Below are positions 8,692 through 16,874 of a stretch of DNA of 64,000 nucleotides, in pieces. The stretch covers positions 1 to 64,000 of the forward strand of contig NZ_LNNB01000031.1 of NCBI RefSeq assembly GCF_001747895.1. The letters are read 5' to 3'. The notes below the pieces were generated by a model. It was not told the DNA's origin. It worked only from the letters and a program-made list of their open reading frames with translations, and searched no databases. The stretch's first letter is position 1; each line of letters opens with the position of its first letter. The DNA is from Staphylococcus equorum. Its GTDB lineage: Bacteria > Bacillota > Bacilli > Staphylococcales > Staphylococcaceae. The position numbers were made by a program, and so were the translations under genes.

Positions 8692-8726
8692 AAAACCTGC
8701 TTCTATAATATAGAGGCAGGTTTTTT
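8692..8726 (+). terminator. Terminator of sceD copy 1
   Basis: AAAACCTGC...GCAGGTTTTTT hairpin directly after sceD. It resembles the hairpin at the same place behind copy 2 (TCTA...TAGAGGCAGG shared), so the duplication included the 3' end. Confidence 0.88.
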
Positions 8727-8752
8727 GATTTAATAAATAATTTGAGATAAAT

Positions 8753-8797
8753 AAAACAAGCACGATTTAGATAATAATCTAGATCGTGCTTGTTTTT
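8753..8797. terminator. Bidirectional terminator between sceD and the RluA gene
   Basis: AAAACAAGCACGAT pairs with ATCGTGCTTGTTTTT, with A and T tracts on both sides. It probably ends the leftward pseudouridine-synthase transcript. Confidence 0.82.
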
Positions 8798-8851
8798 GTT
8801 ATTAAAATATTTCCGAGGAAATGCAAGTGTAGTATGAATGCAATGCAAGTA

Positions 8852-9520
8852 TTACAAATAACGTGACCAGATGCCTTCGCTTGGGATCGATTCTACAGAT
8901 ATAATTTCATCTTTAGTCGGATGTTTTACGCTAAGGTGCGATGCCCATAAAGCAATTTGTTGACCAGGTTTATTAATATGTTGTCCATATTTTTGGTCTC
9001 CATATAATGGTAGGTTTTGATTCGCAAATTGCACTCTAATTTGATGTGAGCGTCCAGTTCGTAATTGTACTTCGACTAAACTTTTCTTTTCAGCATTATG
9101 AATCATCTTATAGTCTAAGATGGCTTGCTTTGCTTCTTTTTTTCTTGAATCTACCACATGTACGATGTTTTTATTCCGATCTTTCCAGAGATAATCTTTA
9201 AGTTCACCTTGTTTTTTTGCAGGTGCACCATGAACAACCGCTAAATATGTTCTATCAAAGTTTTGTTTTCTTAATTCATTTGATAAACGAGATGCAGCTT
9301 TAGATGTTTTGGCAAAAACCATAGCACCACCGACTGGTCTGTCAAGACGATGTACTAAACCAAGGTAAACCTTTCCTGGTTTATTATATTTTTCTTTAAT
9401 GTAATCTTTTAATACAGATAATAAATCTTCATCTTTTGAGTCATCAGCCTGTACTGGTATATTAATAGGTTTTTCGACCATAAGTAAATGATTATCCTCA
9501 TAAAGGACATTGATCAACAT
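8852..9520 (-). CDS. RluA-family RNA pseudouridine synthase
   Basis: The 222-residue protein has the RluA-type catalytic motif HRLDRPVGG with the nucleophilic Asp60, and the downstream block RTGRSHQIRVQFA. It lacks an S4 domain, and its length agrees with the short RluA subfamily (YlyB/RluA relatives). It isomerises uridine to pseudouridine in rRNA or tRNA; which site is unknown. The gene is transcribed opposite to the two sceD paralogues that flank it, so it either predates or was trapped by the duplication. GGAGG precedes the ATG. Confidence 0.9.
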   Translation of the reverse strand: MLINVLYEDNHLLMVEKPINIPVQADDSKDEDLLSVLKDYIKEKYNKPGKVYLGLVHRLDRPVGGAMVFAKTSKAASRLSNELRKQNFDRTYLAVVHGAPAKKQGELKDYLWKDRNKNIVHVVDSRKKEAKQAILDYKMIHNAEKKSLVEVQLRTGRSHQIRVQFANQNLPLYGDQKYGQHINKPGQQIALWASHLSVKHPTKDEIISVESIPSEGIWSRYL

Positions 9521-9747
9521 TGAACTCCTCCAAATCGATATAATGCTTTACATAGTTAGTACGCAATATTAAAAAATAATTAAAAATATATCAACATAGT
9601 ATATTATCATATTGTAGAATAAATTCAATGACATAAATATATTGTAAGAATAAAAAATAAAGTATTTAAAATAACGTGAAATAAAAATAAAATGAAGTAA
9701 AAAGTAACTGTATACTATTGGTGTAAAGATACACCGTTGTCACACTA

Positions 9748-9764
9748 ATTACATAGAGATTACA
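9748..9764 (-). promoter_or_regulatory. WalR box (reverse) upstream of sceD copy 2
   Basis: On the minus strand TGTAAT-CTCTA-TGTAAT is an exact WalR consensus site. It is the first of two in the 512-base gene-free region 9521-10031. Its counterpart upstream of copy 1 (7685-7701) has lost one base of the consensus. Confidence 0.72.
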
Positions 9765-9847
9765 TAAAGGTAAAGCCAAGCATTCTATTTATGAACTATC
9801 ATGAGAGGATTTTGGTTGAATTTTCTGGAAATTATTAAGATTTTTAG

Positions 9848-9864
9848 TGTAATGGGAGTGTAAA
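9848..9864 (+). promoter_or_regulatory. WalR box upstream of sceD copy 2
   Basis: TGTAAT-GGGAG-TGTAAA matches TGTWAH-N5-TGTWAH exactly and sits at about the same distance from the start codon as the box of copy 1. The following promoter region is recognisably homologous between the two copies. Confidence 0.8.
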
Positions 9865-10031
9865 AAGTCGATTGTTTTTTTAACTTCACTGTAACCCACG
9901 AGCTATTTATAGATGTTACAGTAGGTCTTGTAAATTAATTGAGGAAAGTAAATCGTCTTAGCGATGATTGAAATTACGAATTAATTTTAAAACTATAAAA
10001 TGGAAATTATCTCTTAGGAGGATTATTAATA

Positions 10032-10742
10032 ATGAAAAAAACAGTAATTGCATCAACTTTAGCAGTAGGATTAGGCGTAACAGGAGCAGCAGCAGGAAAT
10101 TCAGCTGACGCTTCAGAACAAAACCTAGACCAAGCACAATTAGCGCAACAAGCTCAATCAAACTCTGAACAATTAAATCAAGCACCCGTACAAGAGGGTT
10201 CATATAATCATAACTTTACTCAAGATGGCGTAAATTATAACTTCCAATCAGATGGTACAAACTTTACTTGGAGCTATGGTGAAGGTTCAAATGGTTCATC
10301 AGAACAAGCTTCAACTAATAGTGGTCAACAACAAGCTCAACCACAACAAGAGCAAGCACAACAAGCAACTGCTGAGCAACCAACTGAACAATCAGCTCCA
10401 CAAACTGAAGAAACTCAACAACCACAACAAGAAGCAGCTTCAACTCAATCTTCAGAAAGTTCAAATGAGTCAAGCTCAAGTGAAGCTTCAAGTGGTTCAT
10501 CAGTAGAAGTTAATGATCACTTAAAAGGAATTGCTGAACGTGAATCAGGTGGCGACCTTAAAGCTGTTAACCCTTCATCAGGTGCAGCAGGTAAATACCA
10601 ATTCTTACAAAGTACTTGGGATTCAGTAGCACCTGAAGAATACCAAGGTCAATCACCAACTGAAGCTCCAGAATCAGTACAAGATCAAGCAGCAATGGAT
10701 CTTTACGAATCTGAAGGTGCTTCACAATGGGTTACTGCATAA
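10032..10742 (+). CDS. sceD: SceD-like secreted lytic transglycosylase, copy 2
   Basis: A 236-residue paralogue of the gene at 7969-8655, with signal peptide, a longer Q/A/E/S-rich linker (about residues 95-160), and the SceD/IsaA catalytic domain ([28 protein letters not shown], terminal QWVTA). The mature catalytic domains differ at many positions, while the signal-peptide coding DNA is almost identical. Both keep the catalytic Glu, so both are probably active. GGAGGATT precedes the ATG; two exact WalR boxes lie upstream, against one exact and one decayed box for copy 1, so expression may differ. Confidence 0.95.
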   Translation: MKKTVIASTLAVGLGVTGAAAGNSADASEQNLDQAQLAQQAQSNSEQLNQAPVQEGSYNHNFTQDGVNYNFQSDGTNFTWSYGEGSNGSSEQASTNSGQQQAQPQQEQAQQATAEQPTEQSAPQTEETQQPQQEAASTQSSESSNESSSSEASSGSSVEVNDHLKGIAERESGGDLKAVNPSSGAAGKYQFLQSTWDSVAPEEYQGQSPTEAPESVQDQAAMDLYESEGASQWVTA

Positions 10743-10792
10743 TATAAGCAGTAATATCTAATTAAAATTAAATATAGTTCAGTGAATAAACT

Positions 10793-10829
10793 AATCCCTG
10801 TTTCTACACATGTAGAGGCAGGGATTTTT
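10793..10829 (+). terminator. Terminator of sceD copy 2
   Basis: AATCCCTG...CAGGGATTTTT hairpin shortly after the stop codon. Confidence 0.88.
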
Positions 10830-10893
10830 ATATGTAAGTAAATTTATTTTAAAAGTTGATTAACGAATGGGTGTAAGGGAATAATATGATATT

Positions 10894-11313
10894 ATGAAAA
10901 AACTTTTAGCACATTTAATCGTAGTTTTGACGTTAGCAATTATATTATTTTTGACTACTTTATTATTCGATTTATTTAAATCGATGCACTTAACGGCATT
11001 ATTACTGAATATAGATTTTTTAATAGATGACAATGCTTCAAATGTTATTTTGGAATTTTTAATTCATGTAGGTATTACAATTTCACTTTATGCTTCACTC
11101 TATTTTATTTATAAAAAGTGGGGGGATTATTATTATATGGCATTAATTTGTGCCATGATTTCATTTTTAGCACTGTATCCATTATTAATTTATATGGCAG
11201 TTAGCCCAATTTTTCAATTTCATTATACAGGTTATATCTGTTGGACTATTGCACATATAATATTTTTAGTTTGCACGCATAAAGGAATTAAATTTATGGA
11301 GAGCAAGCTTTAA
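10894..11313 (+). CDS. Small integral membrane protein of unknown function
   Basis: 139 residues with four predicted membrane segments (about residues 5-25, 50-70, 78-100 and 112-130) and short charged loops ending KFMESKL. No catalytic motif or known family was recognised. The ATG follows a weak GTAAGGGA ribosome site. It lies between sceD copy 2 and the broken HAD gene. The coding reading is supported by its length and by its membrane-protein hydrophobicity pattern; the function is unknown. Confidence 0.7.
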   Translation: MKKLLAHLIVVLTLAIILFLTTLLFDLFKSMHLTALLLNIDFLIDDNASNVILEFLIHVGITISLYASLYFIYKKWGDYYYMALICAMISFLALYPLLIYMAVSPIFQFHYTGYICWTIAHIIFLVCTHKGIKFMESKL

Positions 11314-11411
11314 AATTCATAATTTTGTTAAAAAGTTATCATAGTAAAAGTGAAAATGCGGTTTATAATTATTATGTAACGACGTTAATTACTCTTAAGG
11401 AGGGGTTTTTA

Positions 11412-12091
11412 ATTAAAAATGCAGAATTAGTATTATTTGATTTAGATAATACTTTATTTCCTTTCAATGATTTATGGTTAATTGCGAATAAACAAATTTT
11501 CAGGAATTCATCATATGCAGAAGATATTGCATATGATGAATTCCTGAAAATTTATACTTATTACGATAAAAAATTTTGGTCGGAACATAGTCGTGGAGAG
11601 ATAACTTTAGATGAACTTAGGCAACTACGATTAATTGAAAGCTTAAAATATTTTAAGAAAAATATTACAACGAAAGAAGCTCATGAATATTTCTTAGCAT
11701 TTTTTGACATTATTATTCAACATATTAAACCTAATATAATATTAAATGATCACCTTAATAAATTAAAAAATGGGTGAATATAGGTATATTAACTAACGGG
11801 AAAAATTTAGAACAAACGACTAAGATAGCGCGTTTAGAATTAAATAAGGTTTTTGAAAGTAATATATTTATATCTGAAGATATTGGAAGTGAAAAGCCTG
11901 ATAGTGCTGCTTTTTTAAAAGTGACTCATATGCTAAATATCAAACCTGAACATACAATATTTGTAGGAGATTCTTGGGAAAATGATGTTTCTGGTTCACT
12001 TAATGTAGGCATGAAACCAATTTGGTTTAATGGTGACAAAAACATAATTGACAAAAATATAGAAGTTATTAATAGAGTATTGAAGGGTTAG
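11412..12091 (+). pseudogene. HAD-superfamily hydrolase, split by a -1 frameshift and lacking a normal start codon
   Basis: Two overlapping reading frames together make one HAD-IA phosphatase of about 226 residues. The first (to 11777) has motif I, LVLFDLDNTLF, with the catalytic aspartates and the helical cap. The second (from 11774) has motif II, GILTNGK, motif III, EKPDSAAF, and motif IV, VGDSWENDV. The break lies at a run of six A (11765-11770); one additional A would restore ...KLKKWVNIGILTNG. The 5' end is also odd: AAGGAGGGG (11397-11405) is followed at normal distance by ATT (11412), and no ATG, GTG or TTG fits that site. The first frame remains open upstream to a TTG at 11325, which lacks a ribosome site. 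Either a decaying gene, a phase-variable or slippery gene, or a sequencing error. Confidence 0.8.
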
Positions 12092-12123
12092 TAGAAAGTT
12101 TGATAACACGAGTGAAACGATAA

Positions 12124-12162
12124 ATAAAACACTGTTATGCATCATGCATAACAGTGTTTTAT
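12124..12162. terminator. Bidirectional terminator between the HAD gene and trhO
   Basis: ATAAAACACTGTTATGCAT pairs perfectly with ATGCATAACAGTGTTTTAT. It has A/T tracts on both sides and separates convergent genes. Confidence 0.88.
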
Positions 12163-12167
12163 ATTAT

Positions 12168-13121
12168 TTATTGGCTTACAAGATTTTTGAAGTTTTCCAA
12201 GCGTGCTGCTTTTTCTTCTTCGCTAATGTCATGTTTTTTTACATAACGATTATTTTCGTGAGTTGCACATTCGTGTGTACAAGCACCTAAATAACGTTCT
12301 TCATTTTCTTCAGAAACAAGAATTTGTTTGTTACATTCTGGATTGCTACAGTTGATATAACGTTCGCATGGCGTACCATCGAACCATTCTTTGCCCACAA
12401 CTGTTTTATCTACTTGGTTAACTTCTACACTAATACGTTCATCAAAGACGTACATTTTACCGTCCCATAATTCACCTTTTACTTCTGGATCTTTACCGTA
12501 AGTAGCAATACCGCCTTCAAGTTGGCCAACATCCTCAAAGCCTTCTTTTAATAAGTAACCAGAGAATTTTTCACAGCGGATACCGCCAGTACAATAAGTG
12601 ACAATTTTTTTGTCCATGAATTGCTCTTTATTTTCTTTAATCCAATCAGGTAGGTCTCTAAATCTCGTGATATCAGGGCGAACTGAACCACGGAAATGAC
12701 CTAAATCGTATTCGTAATCATTTCTTGCATCAATGACTACAGTATCATCAGCTAATAAAGCTTCTCTAAATTCTTGTGGTGATAAGTAATTTCCTGTTAA
12801 TTCTCTTGGGTCAACGTCATCTTCTAAATCTAGTGCAACAATTTCTTCTCTTGGACGTACATGCATTTTTTTGAAAGCATGTCCTTCAGCTTCATCAACT
12901 TTAAAAGTAATCCCTTTAAATCTTTCATCTGATTTCAATTGTTCCATATATTTATCAGTAGCTTCGACTGTTCCAGATACAGTACCATTGATACCTTCTG
13001 TAGATACTAAAATACGACCCTTAAGTTCTAAATCCTTACAAAATTCTAAATGCTCCGTGGCAAAAGTTTCGGGGTCATCAAGTGTTGTATATTTATAATA
13101 CAATAATACTCTATAATCCAT
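12168..13121 (-). CDS. trhO: tRNA uridine(34) hydroxylase TrhO (rhodanese-like, UPF0176)
   Basis: The 317-residue protein has an acylphosphatase-like N-terminal domain and a rhodanese domain with the active-site loop [11 protein letters not shown] (Cys177 and Cys183). It ends in a cysteine-rich tail ([17 protein letters not shown]) that probably binds zinc. This is the architecture of TrhO (formerly YceA/YbfQ), which makes 5-hydroxyuridine at wobble position 34 of tRNA from prephenate-independent oxygen chemistry. It is monocistronic, with a GAGGAGAATCG ribosome site before the ATG. The 355-base gap to the next gene holds its AT-rich promoter region and a hairpin at 13370-13422, but no further gene. 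Confidence 0.92.
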   Translation of the reverse strand: MDYRVLLYYKYTTLDDPETFATEHLEFCKDLELKGRILVSTEGINGTVSGTVEATDKYMEQLKSDERFKGITFKVDEAEGHAFKKMHVRPREEIVALDLEDDVDPRELTGNYLSPQEFREALLADDTVVIDARNDYEYDLGHFRGSVRPDITRFRDLPDWIKENKEQFMDKKIVTYCTGGIRCEKFSGYLLKEGFEDVGQLEGGIATYGKDPEVKGELWDGKMYVFDERISVEVNQVDKTVVGKEWFDGTPCERYINCSNPECNKQILVSEENEERYLGACTHECATHENNRYVKKHDISEEEKAARLENFKNLVSQ

Positions 13122-13369
13122 AATTCGATTCTCCTCTAATCTATTCTTTTCATTATTATTAATATAAAATTTATGGTTGAAGTGGTTGGTTGTGTTGAAG
13201 CAGTGTGATGCTTCATTTATAATTTACTTACTCATTATTTCGAGTAAAAGAACAAAATTCTCCTTATTGCATTATAACAAAAAAAGGATAATATTCAATT
13301 TATTAATTTAAATTAGTGCAATATTTTTATTATATATGAAAAGTACATTCTAAGAAATAGAAAAGTAAA

Positions 13370-13422
13370 TATGCTCTTCTCAAAGCCGTCACTTTAAAAG
13401 TGATAACCATGAAAAGAGCATA
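13370..13422 (-). terminator. Terminator of the 72-residue membrane protein gene
   Basis: TATGCTCTT...AAGAGCATA outer stem with an inner CACTTTAAAAGTG hairpin; on the minus strand it is followed by TTTACTTTTC. Confidence 0.65.
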
Positions 13423-13476
13423 GGTGTATAGCATTTATTTTATACTTCTTAAAATTTAGAAGTAGCTATGATGAAC

Positions 13477-13695
13477 TTATTTCTTTTTGTTTGTGCAAAC
13501 AAGTGCAGCCACTAAGCCAATTGTACTTATAGCAAAAATGATGTTCATAATTGCTAAAGTTTCGATGATTACGACGTCTTTGCCTAATCTTTCAAAGGCA
13601 TTTTGCTGCATTTCTTTTTCAGAGCTTAAATCGCTTTGTGATCTTGAAGGTTTTTCTTCGATATCTTCTAACATTCTTTCTTCAACTTTAGGCAT
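13477..13695 (-). CDS. Small tail-anchored membrane protein, unknown function
   Basis: 72 residues: an acidic, glutamate- and serine-rich N-terminal two-thirds, one membrane segment at about residues 46-66, and a lysine-rich end (CTNKKK). The shape suggests a tail-anchored protein with its N-terminus in the cytoplasm. AAGGAGGAATT stands 6-7 bases before the ATG, which strongly supports translation, and a hairpin follows. No family was recognised. Its opposite-strand open frame at 13487-13699 is a shadow. Confidence 0.65.
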   Translation of the reverse strand: MPKVEERMLEDIEEKPSRSQSDLSSEKEMQQNAFERLGKDVVIIETLAIMNIIFAISTIGLVAALVCTNKKK

Positions 13696-13848
13696 GTAAT
13701 TCCTCCTTGTGTACTACTTTAATGTTTTCCCTTTTGACAAAAAATCAATCATATACCTTTGAAAGCGCTAAACTATAAGTAATTGCAAATAGATGTGGTT
13801 ATTACTATACTGAATTGATAATTGTTAGTAGAAAAAGGAGAGATGTAA

Positions 13849-14319
13849 ATGGAAACGGTATACTTGGCAGGCGGATGTCTATGGGGTGTACAAGCCTTTG
13901 TTAAAACTTTGCCTGGCGTCGCAGATACAGAAGGCGGTAGGGCAAACGGTATTACAGATACACTCGATGGAGAATATGATGGTTATGTAGAAGTCATTAA
14001 GACAACATTTGATCCAGAAAAAGTAACAGTTACAGACTTAATGGGATACCTATTTGAAATTATTGATCCTTATAGTGTAAACAAGCAAGGTGAAGATGTT
14101 GGCTTAAGATATAGAACAGGATTATACAGCGAAGACGCCAAGCATTTAAAAGAGGCGCAAGCGTTTATAGACGCAATTGAAGACCATCATCTGATTGCAA
14201 CAGAAGTATTACCACTGACAAATTACGTGAAAAGTGCAGAAGAAAATCAAGATAGACTAACAAGATTCCCTGATGATTACTGTCATCTTCCTAAAGCACT
14301 TGTAAATAAATATAAATAA
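13849..14319 (+). CDS. msrA: Peptide-methionine (S)-S-oxide reductase, MsrA family (GCLWG variant)
   Basis: The 156-residue protein has the MsrA fold with the active-site loop at residues 8-14 reading GGCLWGVQ, where most MsrA proteins have GCFWG or GCFWC. The catalytic Cys10 is kept, as is the block DYDGYVE-like EYDGYVEV and DPYSVNKQGEDVGLRYRTG. Thus it should reduce the S-epimer of methionine sulfoxide in the cytoplasm. The Phe-to-Leu change defines a Firmicute side branch that I remember from lactic acid bacteria; substrate preference may differ. It is monocistronic, with AAAGGAGAGATGTAA before the ATG. Confidence 0.88.
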   Translation: METVYLAGGCLWGVQAFVKTLPGVADTEGGRANGITDTLDGEYDGYVEVIKTTFDPEKVTVTDLMGYLFEIIDPYSVNKQGEDVGLRYRTGLYSEDAKHLKEAQAFIDAIEDHHLIATEVLPLTNYVKSAEENQDRLTRFPDDYCHLPKALVNKYK

Positions 14320-14325
14320 ATGAAC

Positions 14326-14359
14326 AAGGCGGTTCTCAGAATAATGAGAACCGCCTTTA
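14326..14359. terminator. Terminator between msrA and rbsK
   Basis: AAGGCGGTTCTCA pairs with TGAGAACCGCCTT. It lies between convergent genes and could serve both. Confidence 0.85.
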
Positions 14360-14414
14360 TTTATGTGCAATGATTATGAACTATCTGATGATGCATAAAA
14401 TAAGTAGTATATCT

Positions 14415-15329
14415 TTAAGCTTTCAATACATCTTGTTCTAATGGAATTGATTTTTGAGCGCCTTCAACTTGGACTGTAAGCGAAGCTGCTTTATTTGCGT
14501 AAGTAATACTTTCTTCTATATTAAAGTCTGTCATATTGAGACGACTTGCTAGTGCACCGATAAAAGTATCACCTGCTGCTGTTGTATCAACTGCTTTCAC
14601 TTTAAACGAAGGTATTAAACCAGCAGAATTTGCTGTTGCGTAATAAGTCCCTTGCTCGCCAAGTGTGATAATGACAACTTTCATACCTAAAGATAAAAAG
14701 TATTCTGCGTTTTGATGCATTGATGAACGATCTGTAACCGGGATACCACTTAATAATTCTGCTTCTGTTTCGTTTGGCACAATAATATCAGTTAAAGTAA
14801 GTAAATCCTTAGACAATTCACTTGCTGGAGCTGGATTTAAAATGGTAGTGACATTGTTTTCACGAGCAATTTTAAAAGCACTAATAATCGCAGGTACAGG
14901 CACTTCAAGTTGAGCAATAATGTAATCAGCTTCTGCAATCGCGTCAGCTGCTTTATTTACATCTGTGTCATTTAATTCCATATTTGCGCCACCATAAACT
15001 AAAATTGTATTCTGACCATTAGCATCAATTGTTATGAATGCTTGACCTGTTTGAGCAGTATCTGTTGTCATGATGTAGTCTGTATTCATATGCGCTTGTT
15101 CAAAATCTTCTAACATGAAATCTGCGTCGCCTTCAGTTCCAATCTTAGAAATAAAAGTTGTTTGGGCATTTGAGCGTGCAGTTGCAAGTGCTTGATTTGC
15201 GCCTTTACCGCCACCATAAATTTTTTGAGCATTTTGAAGATGTAACGTTTCTCCCGGTTTAACAAAACGATCTACGTTTAAAATTTTATCTACATTGGTA
15301 GAACCAATAATTACAACTTTATTTGTCAT
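14415..15329 (-). CDS. rbsK: Ribokinase
   Basis: A 304-residue PfkB-family sugar kinase. It has the N-terminal GSTNVDKI segment, the GGGKGANQA substrate/monovalent-ion signature near residue 41, and the C-terminal TTAAGDTFIGALA motif with the catalytic Asp. It phosphorylates ribose to ribose-5-phosphate. It is the last gene of rbsU-rbsD-rbsK, 20 bases after rbsD, with an AAGGAGAATA ribosome site. Regulation follows the operon promoter, with an RbsR palindrome and a cre site upstream of rbsU. Confidence 0.95.
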   Translation of the reverse strand: MTNKVVIIGSTNVDKILNVDRFVKPGETLHLQNAQKIYGGGKGANQALATARSNAQTTFISKIGTEGDADFMLEDFEQAHMNTDYIMTTDTAQTGQAFITIDANGQNTILVYGGANMELNDTDVNKAADAIAEADYIIAQLEVPVPAIISAFKIARENNVTTILNPAPASELSKDLLTLTDIIVPNETEAELLSGIPVTDRSSMHQNAEYFLSLGMKVVIITLGEQGTYYATANSAGLIPSFKVKAVDTTAAGDTFIGALASRLNMTDFNIEESITYANKAASLTVQVEGAQKSIPLEQDVLKA

Positions 15330-15349
15330 AGTATATTCTCCTTTTTTCT

Positions 15350-15754
15350 TTAAAATGTCACGTTAGATTCAAGTGCAATATTTGAAAATGGTGTCGTTTC
15401 CCCTGTACGAACATTAGCTTTTGTTAGTGAATGATTTAAATTTTGTTTCATTTCTTCGTGTGGAATAAATGAAATTTCTACATTGTCACCAATTAATGAT
15501 TTGATTTGTTTAAGTTGGTCAGCGTTTTGCGTTTTAATTTCTTCTGCAAGAAATATTTTTTGAACTTCAACTTCTGATAACACGTTCTCTAAAACATCGA
15601 TAAAGCGTGGTAAATCTTTAGTAATCGCCAAATCAATACGACGTTCGTCATTTGGAATCGGCATACCCGCATCATTAATTGTTATTAAATCAAAATGCCC
15701 CAATGTTGCAATTGCATGTGATACATGACTATTTAATACCTTTGTTTTTTTCAT
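15350..15754 (-). CDS. rbsD: D-ribose pyranase
   Basis: 134 residues from the ATG that follows GATGGGAGATTTAATT; a start five codons upstream lacks a ribosome site. The sequence has the RbsD features: the N-terminal [20 protein letters not shown] with the catalytic His20, DAGMPIP, and a conserved C-terminus. It interconverts the pyranose and furanose forms of ribose before phosphorylation. It lies 23 bases after rbsU and 20 before rbsK. Confidence 0.95.
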   Translation of the reverse strand: MKKTKVLNSHVSHAIATLGHFDLITINDAGMPIPNDERRIDLAITKDLPRFIDVLENVLSEVEVQKIFLAEEIKTQNADQLKQIKSLIGDNVEISFIPHEEMKQNLNHSLTKANVRTGETTPFSNIALESNVTF

Positions 15755-15777
15755 AATTAAATCTCCCATCTTATACT

Positions 15778-16659
15778 TTATTTAATAAATACTGTAACTG
15801 CTGCTGCTATTAATATGATCACAAGTCCAATAATAGTAACGATAAGTTCTTTTGATGTTTTTCTCTGATTCAAGAAATAAATACCTGTTAACGTCGCTAA
15901 CACTACTGATGTTTGTGACAGTATAAATCCTGTCGCTAATCCATTCATATCTGACTGAGCAGAAATTAAGTATGTTAATGCACCAAATGCAAAGAATAAT
16001 CCTGAAATAATTTGTTTCCAGCTGACTTTCTCTAAGAAAGCATTGCCTTGTTTCATATTCATAAATGCATAAATGACTGCAGCAAGCACCATACCCATTG
16101 CTTGTGGTAAGAATGCTTCCATGCCACTGATATTAGTTGCTTGAGGTGCTGCAGAGTAGGCCCAATAACCTATTTCACCTATAAGTAGTAAAATAACTGC
16201 ATTTCTTAATTTCTTATTATGCTGTTGTCCTGATTTTTCACTCCAAACTGTCATATATGCACCAATGAGTACAACAAGTAGGGCAGCGAATCCGATAATT
16301 TTATTTGTTACTCCTGGCCAATCACCTAATGCGAAAACGCCCCACAGAGATGCACCTAAAAGTTGAAATGCGGTTGTGATTGGCATAGCTCTAGAAGAAC
16401 CGACTAGACCAAATGCTTTAAAAGTAATAATTTGTCCAAAGCCCCAACCAACACCTGAGATCAATGAAAATATAAGATTCATTCCTGTTGGGAAATCGAT
16501 ACCTTGAATGAATGCGAAACATAATGCGAAAATCAACGTTCCTACTGTTGCACCAAATATTTGGTTAACTGGTCGACCACCAAATTTAGATGCGATGGTA
16601 GGGAATAGCCCCCAACCTAGTAATGGTCCAAGTCCAATTAAAATTGCTATAATATCCAT
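15778..16659 (-). CDS. rbsU: Ribose uptake protein RbsU (GRP transporter, DMT superfamily)
   Basis: 293 residues and ten membrane segments, belonging to the glucose/ribose porter family of the drug/metabolite transporter superfamily. It shows internal repeats and glycine-rich motifs ([12 protein letters not shown] at the N-terminus, GVGWGFGQ). Staphylococci use RbsU instead of the RbsABC transporter for ribose. It is the first gene of the operon and is preceded by an 18-bp perfect palindrome that should be the RbsR operator. Confidence 0.93.
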   Translation of the reverse strand: MDIIAILIGLGPLLGWGLFPTIASKFGGRPVNQIFGATVGTLIFALCFAFIQGIDFPTGMNLIFSLISGVGWGFGQIITFKAFGLVGSSRAMPITTAFQLLGASLWGVFALGDWPGVTNKIIGFAALLVVLIGAYMTVWSEKSGQQHNKKLRNAVILLLIGEIGYWAYSAAPQATNISGMEAFLPQAMGMVLAAVIYAFMNMKQGNAFLEKVSWKQIISGLFFAFGALTYLISAQSDMNGLATGFILSQTSVVLATLTGIYFLNQRKTSKELIVTIIGLVIILIAAAVTVFIK

Positions 16660-16710
16660 AAGACACCTCTATATATATTTATGTAGTGATAATTTTTAGG
16701 TAAAACGATT

Positions 16711-16728
16711 TAGTAAAACGTTTTACTA
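16711..16728. promoter_or_regulatory. RbsR operator upstream of rbsU
   Basis: TAGTAAAACGTTTTACTA is a perfect 18-bp palindrome with the central CG typical of LacI-family operators. A partial repeat (GTAAAACGA) lies at 16700-16708. The same AAAACGTTTT core occurs at 17982-17991 before rbsR, which suggests autoregulation. Confidence 0.82.
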
Positions 16729-16755
16729 CGTCATAGTAACATCAATTTATATTTT

Positions 16756-16769
16756 TGTACACGCTTTCA
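16756..16769 (-). promoter_or_regulatory. cre site (CcpA) upstream of rbsU
   Basis: On the minus strand TGAAAGCGTGTACA matches TGWAANCGNTNWCA at all but one fixed position. It lies about 100 bases before rbsU and 30 bases beyond the RbsR palindrome. Confidence 0.65.
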
Positions 16770-16782
16770 TTCATGCAAAAAA

Positions 16783-16864
16783 ATATAAGACCTAAATGAT
16801 AAACTGAAAATTGATTACTGCTAACTCGAATTAAGCATCAATGACATATCATTTGGTCTTATAT
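16783..16864 (-). terminator. Terminator of rbsR (long hairpin)
   Basis: ATATAAGACCAAATGATA and TATCATTTAGGTCTTATAT form long arms around a 45-base loop; on the minus strand TTTTTTT follows. It separates rbsR from the rbsUDK promoter. Confidence 0.75.
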
Positions 16865-16874
16865 TATGTGTGTT

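Noticed and set aside
11325..11411. TTG at 11325 as the true start of the HAD gene
   Set aside because: No ribosome site precedes it and the residues before LIKNAELVLFDLDNT do not look like a HAD N-terminus.
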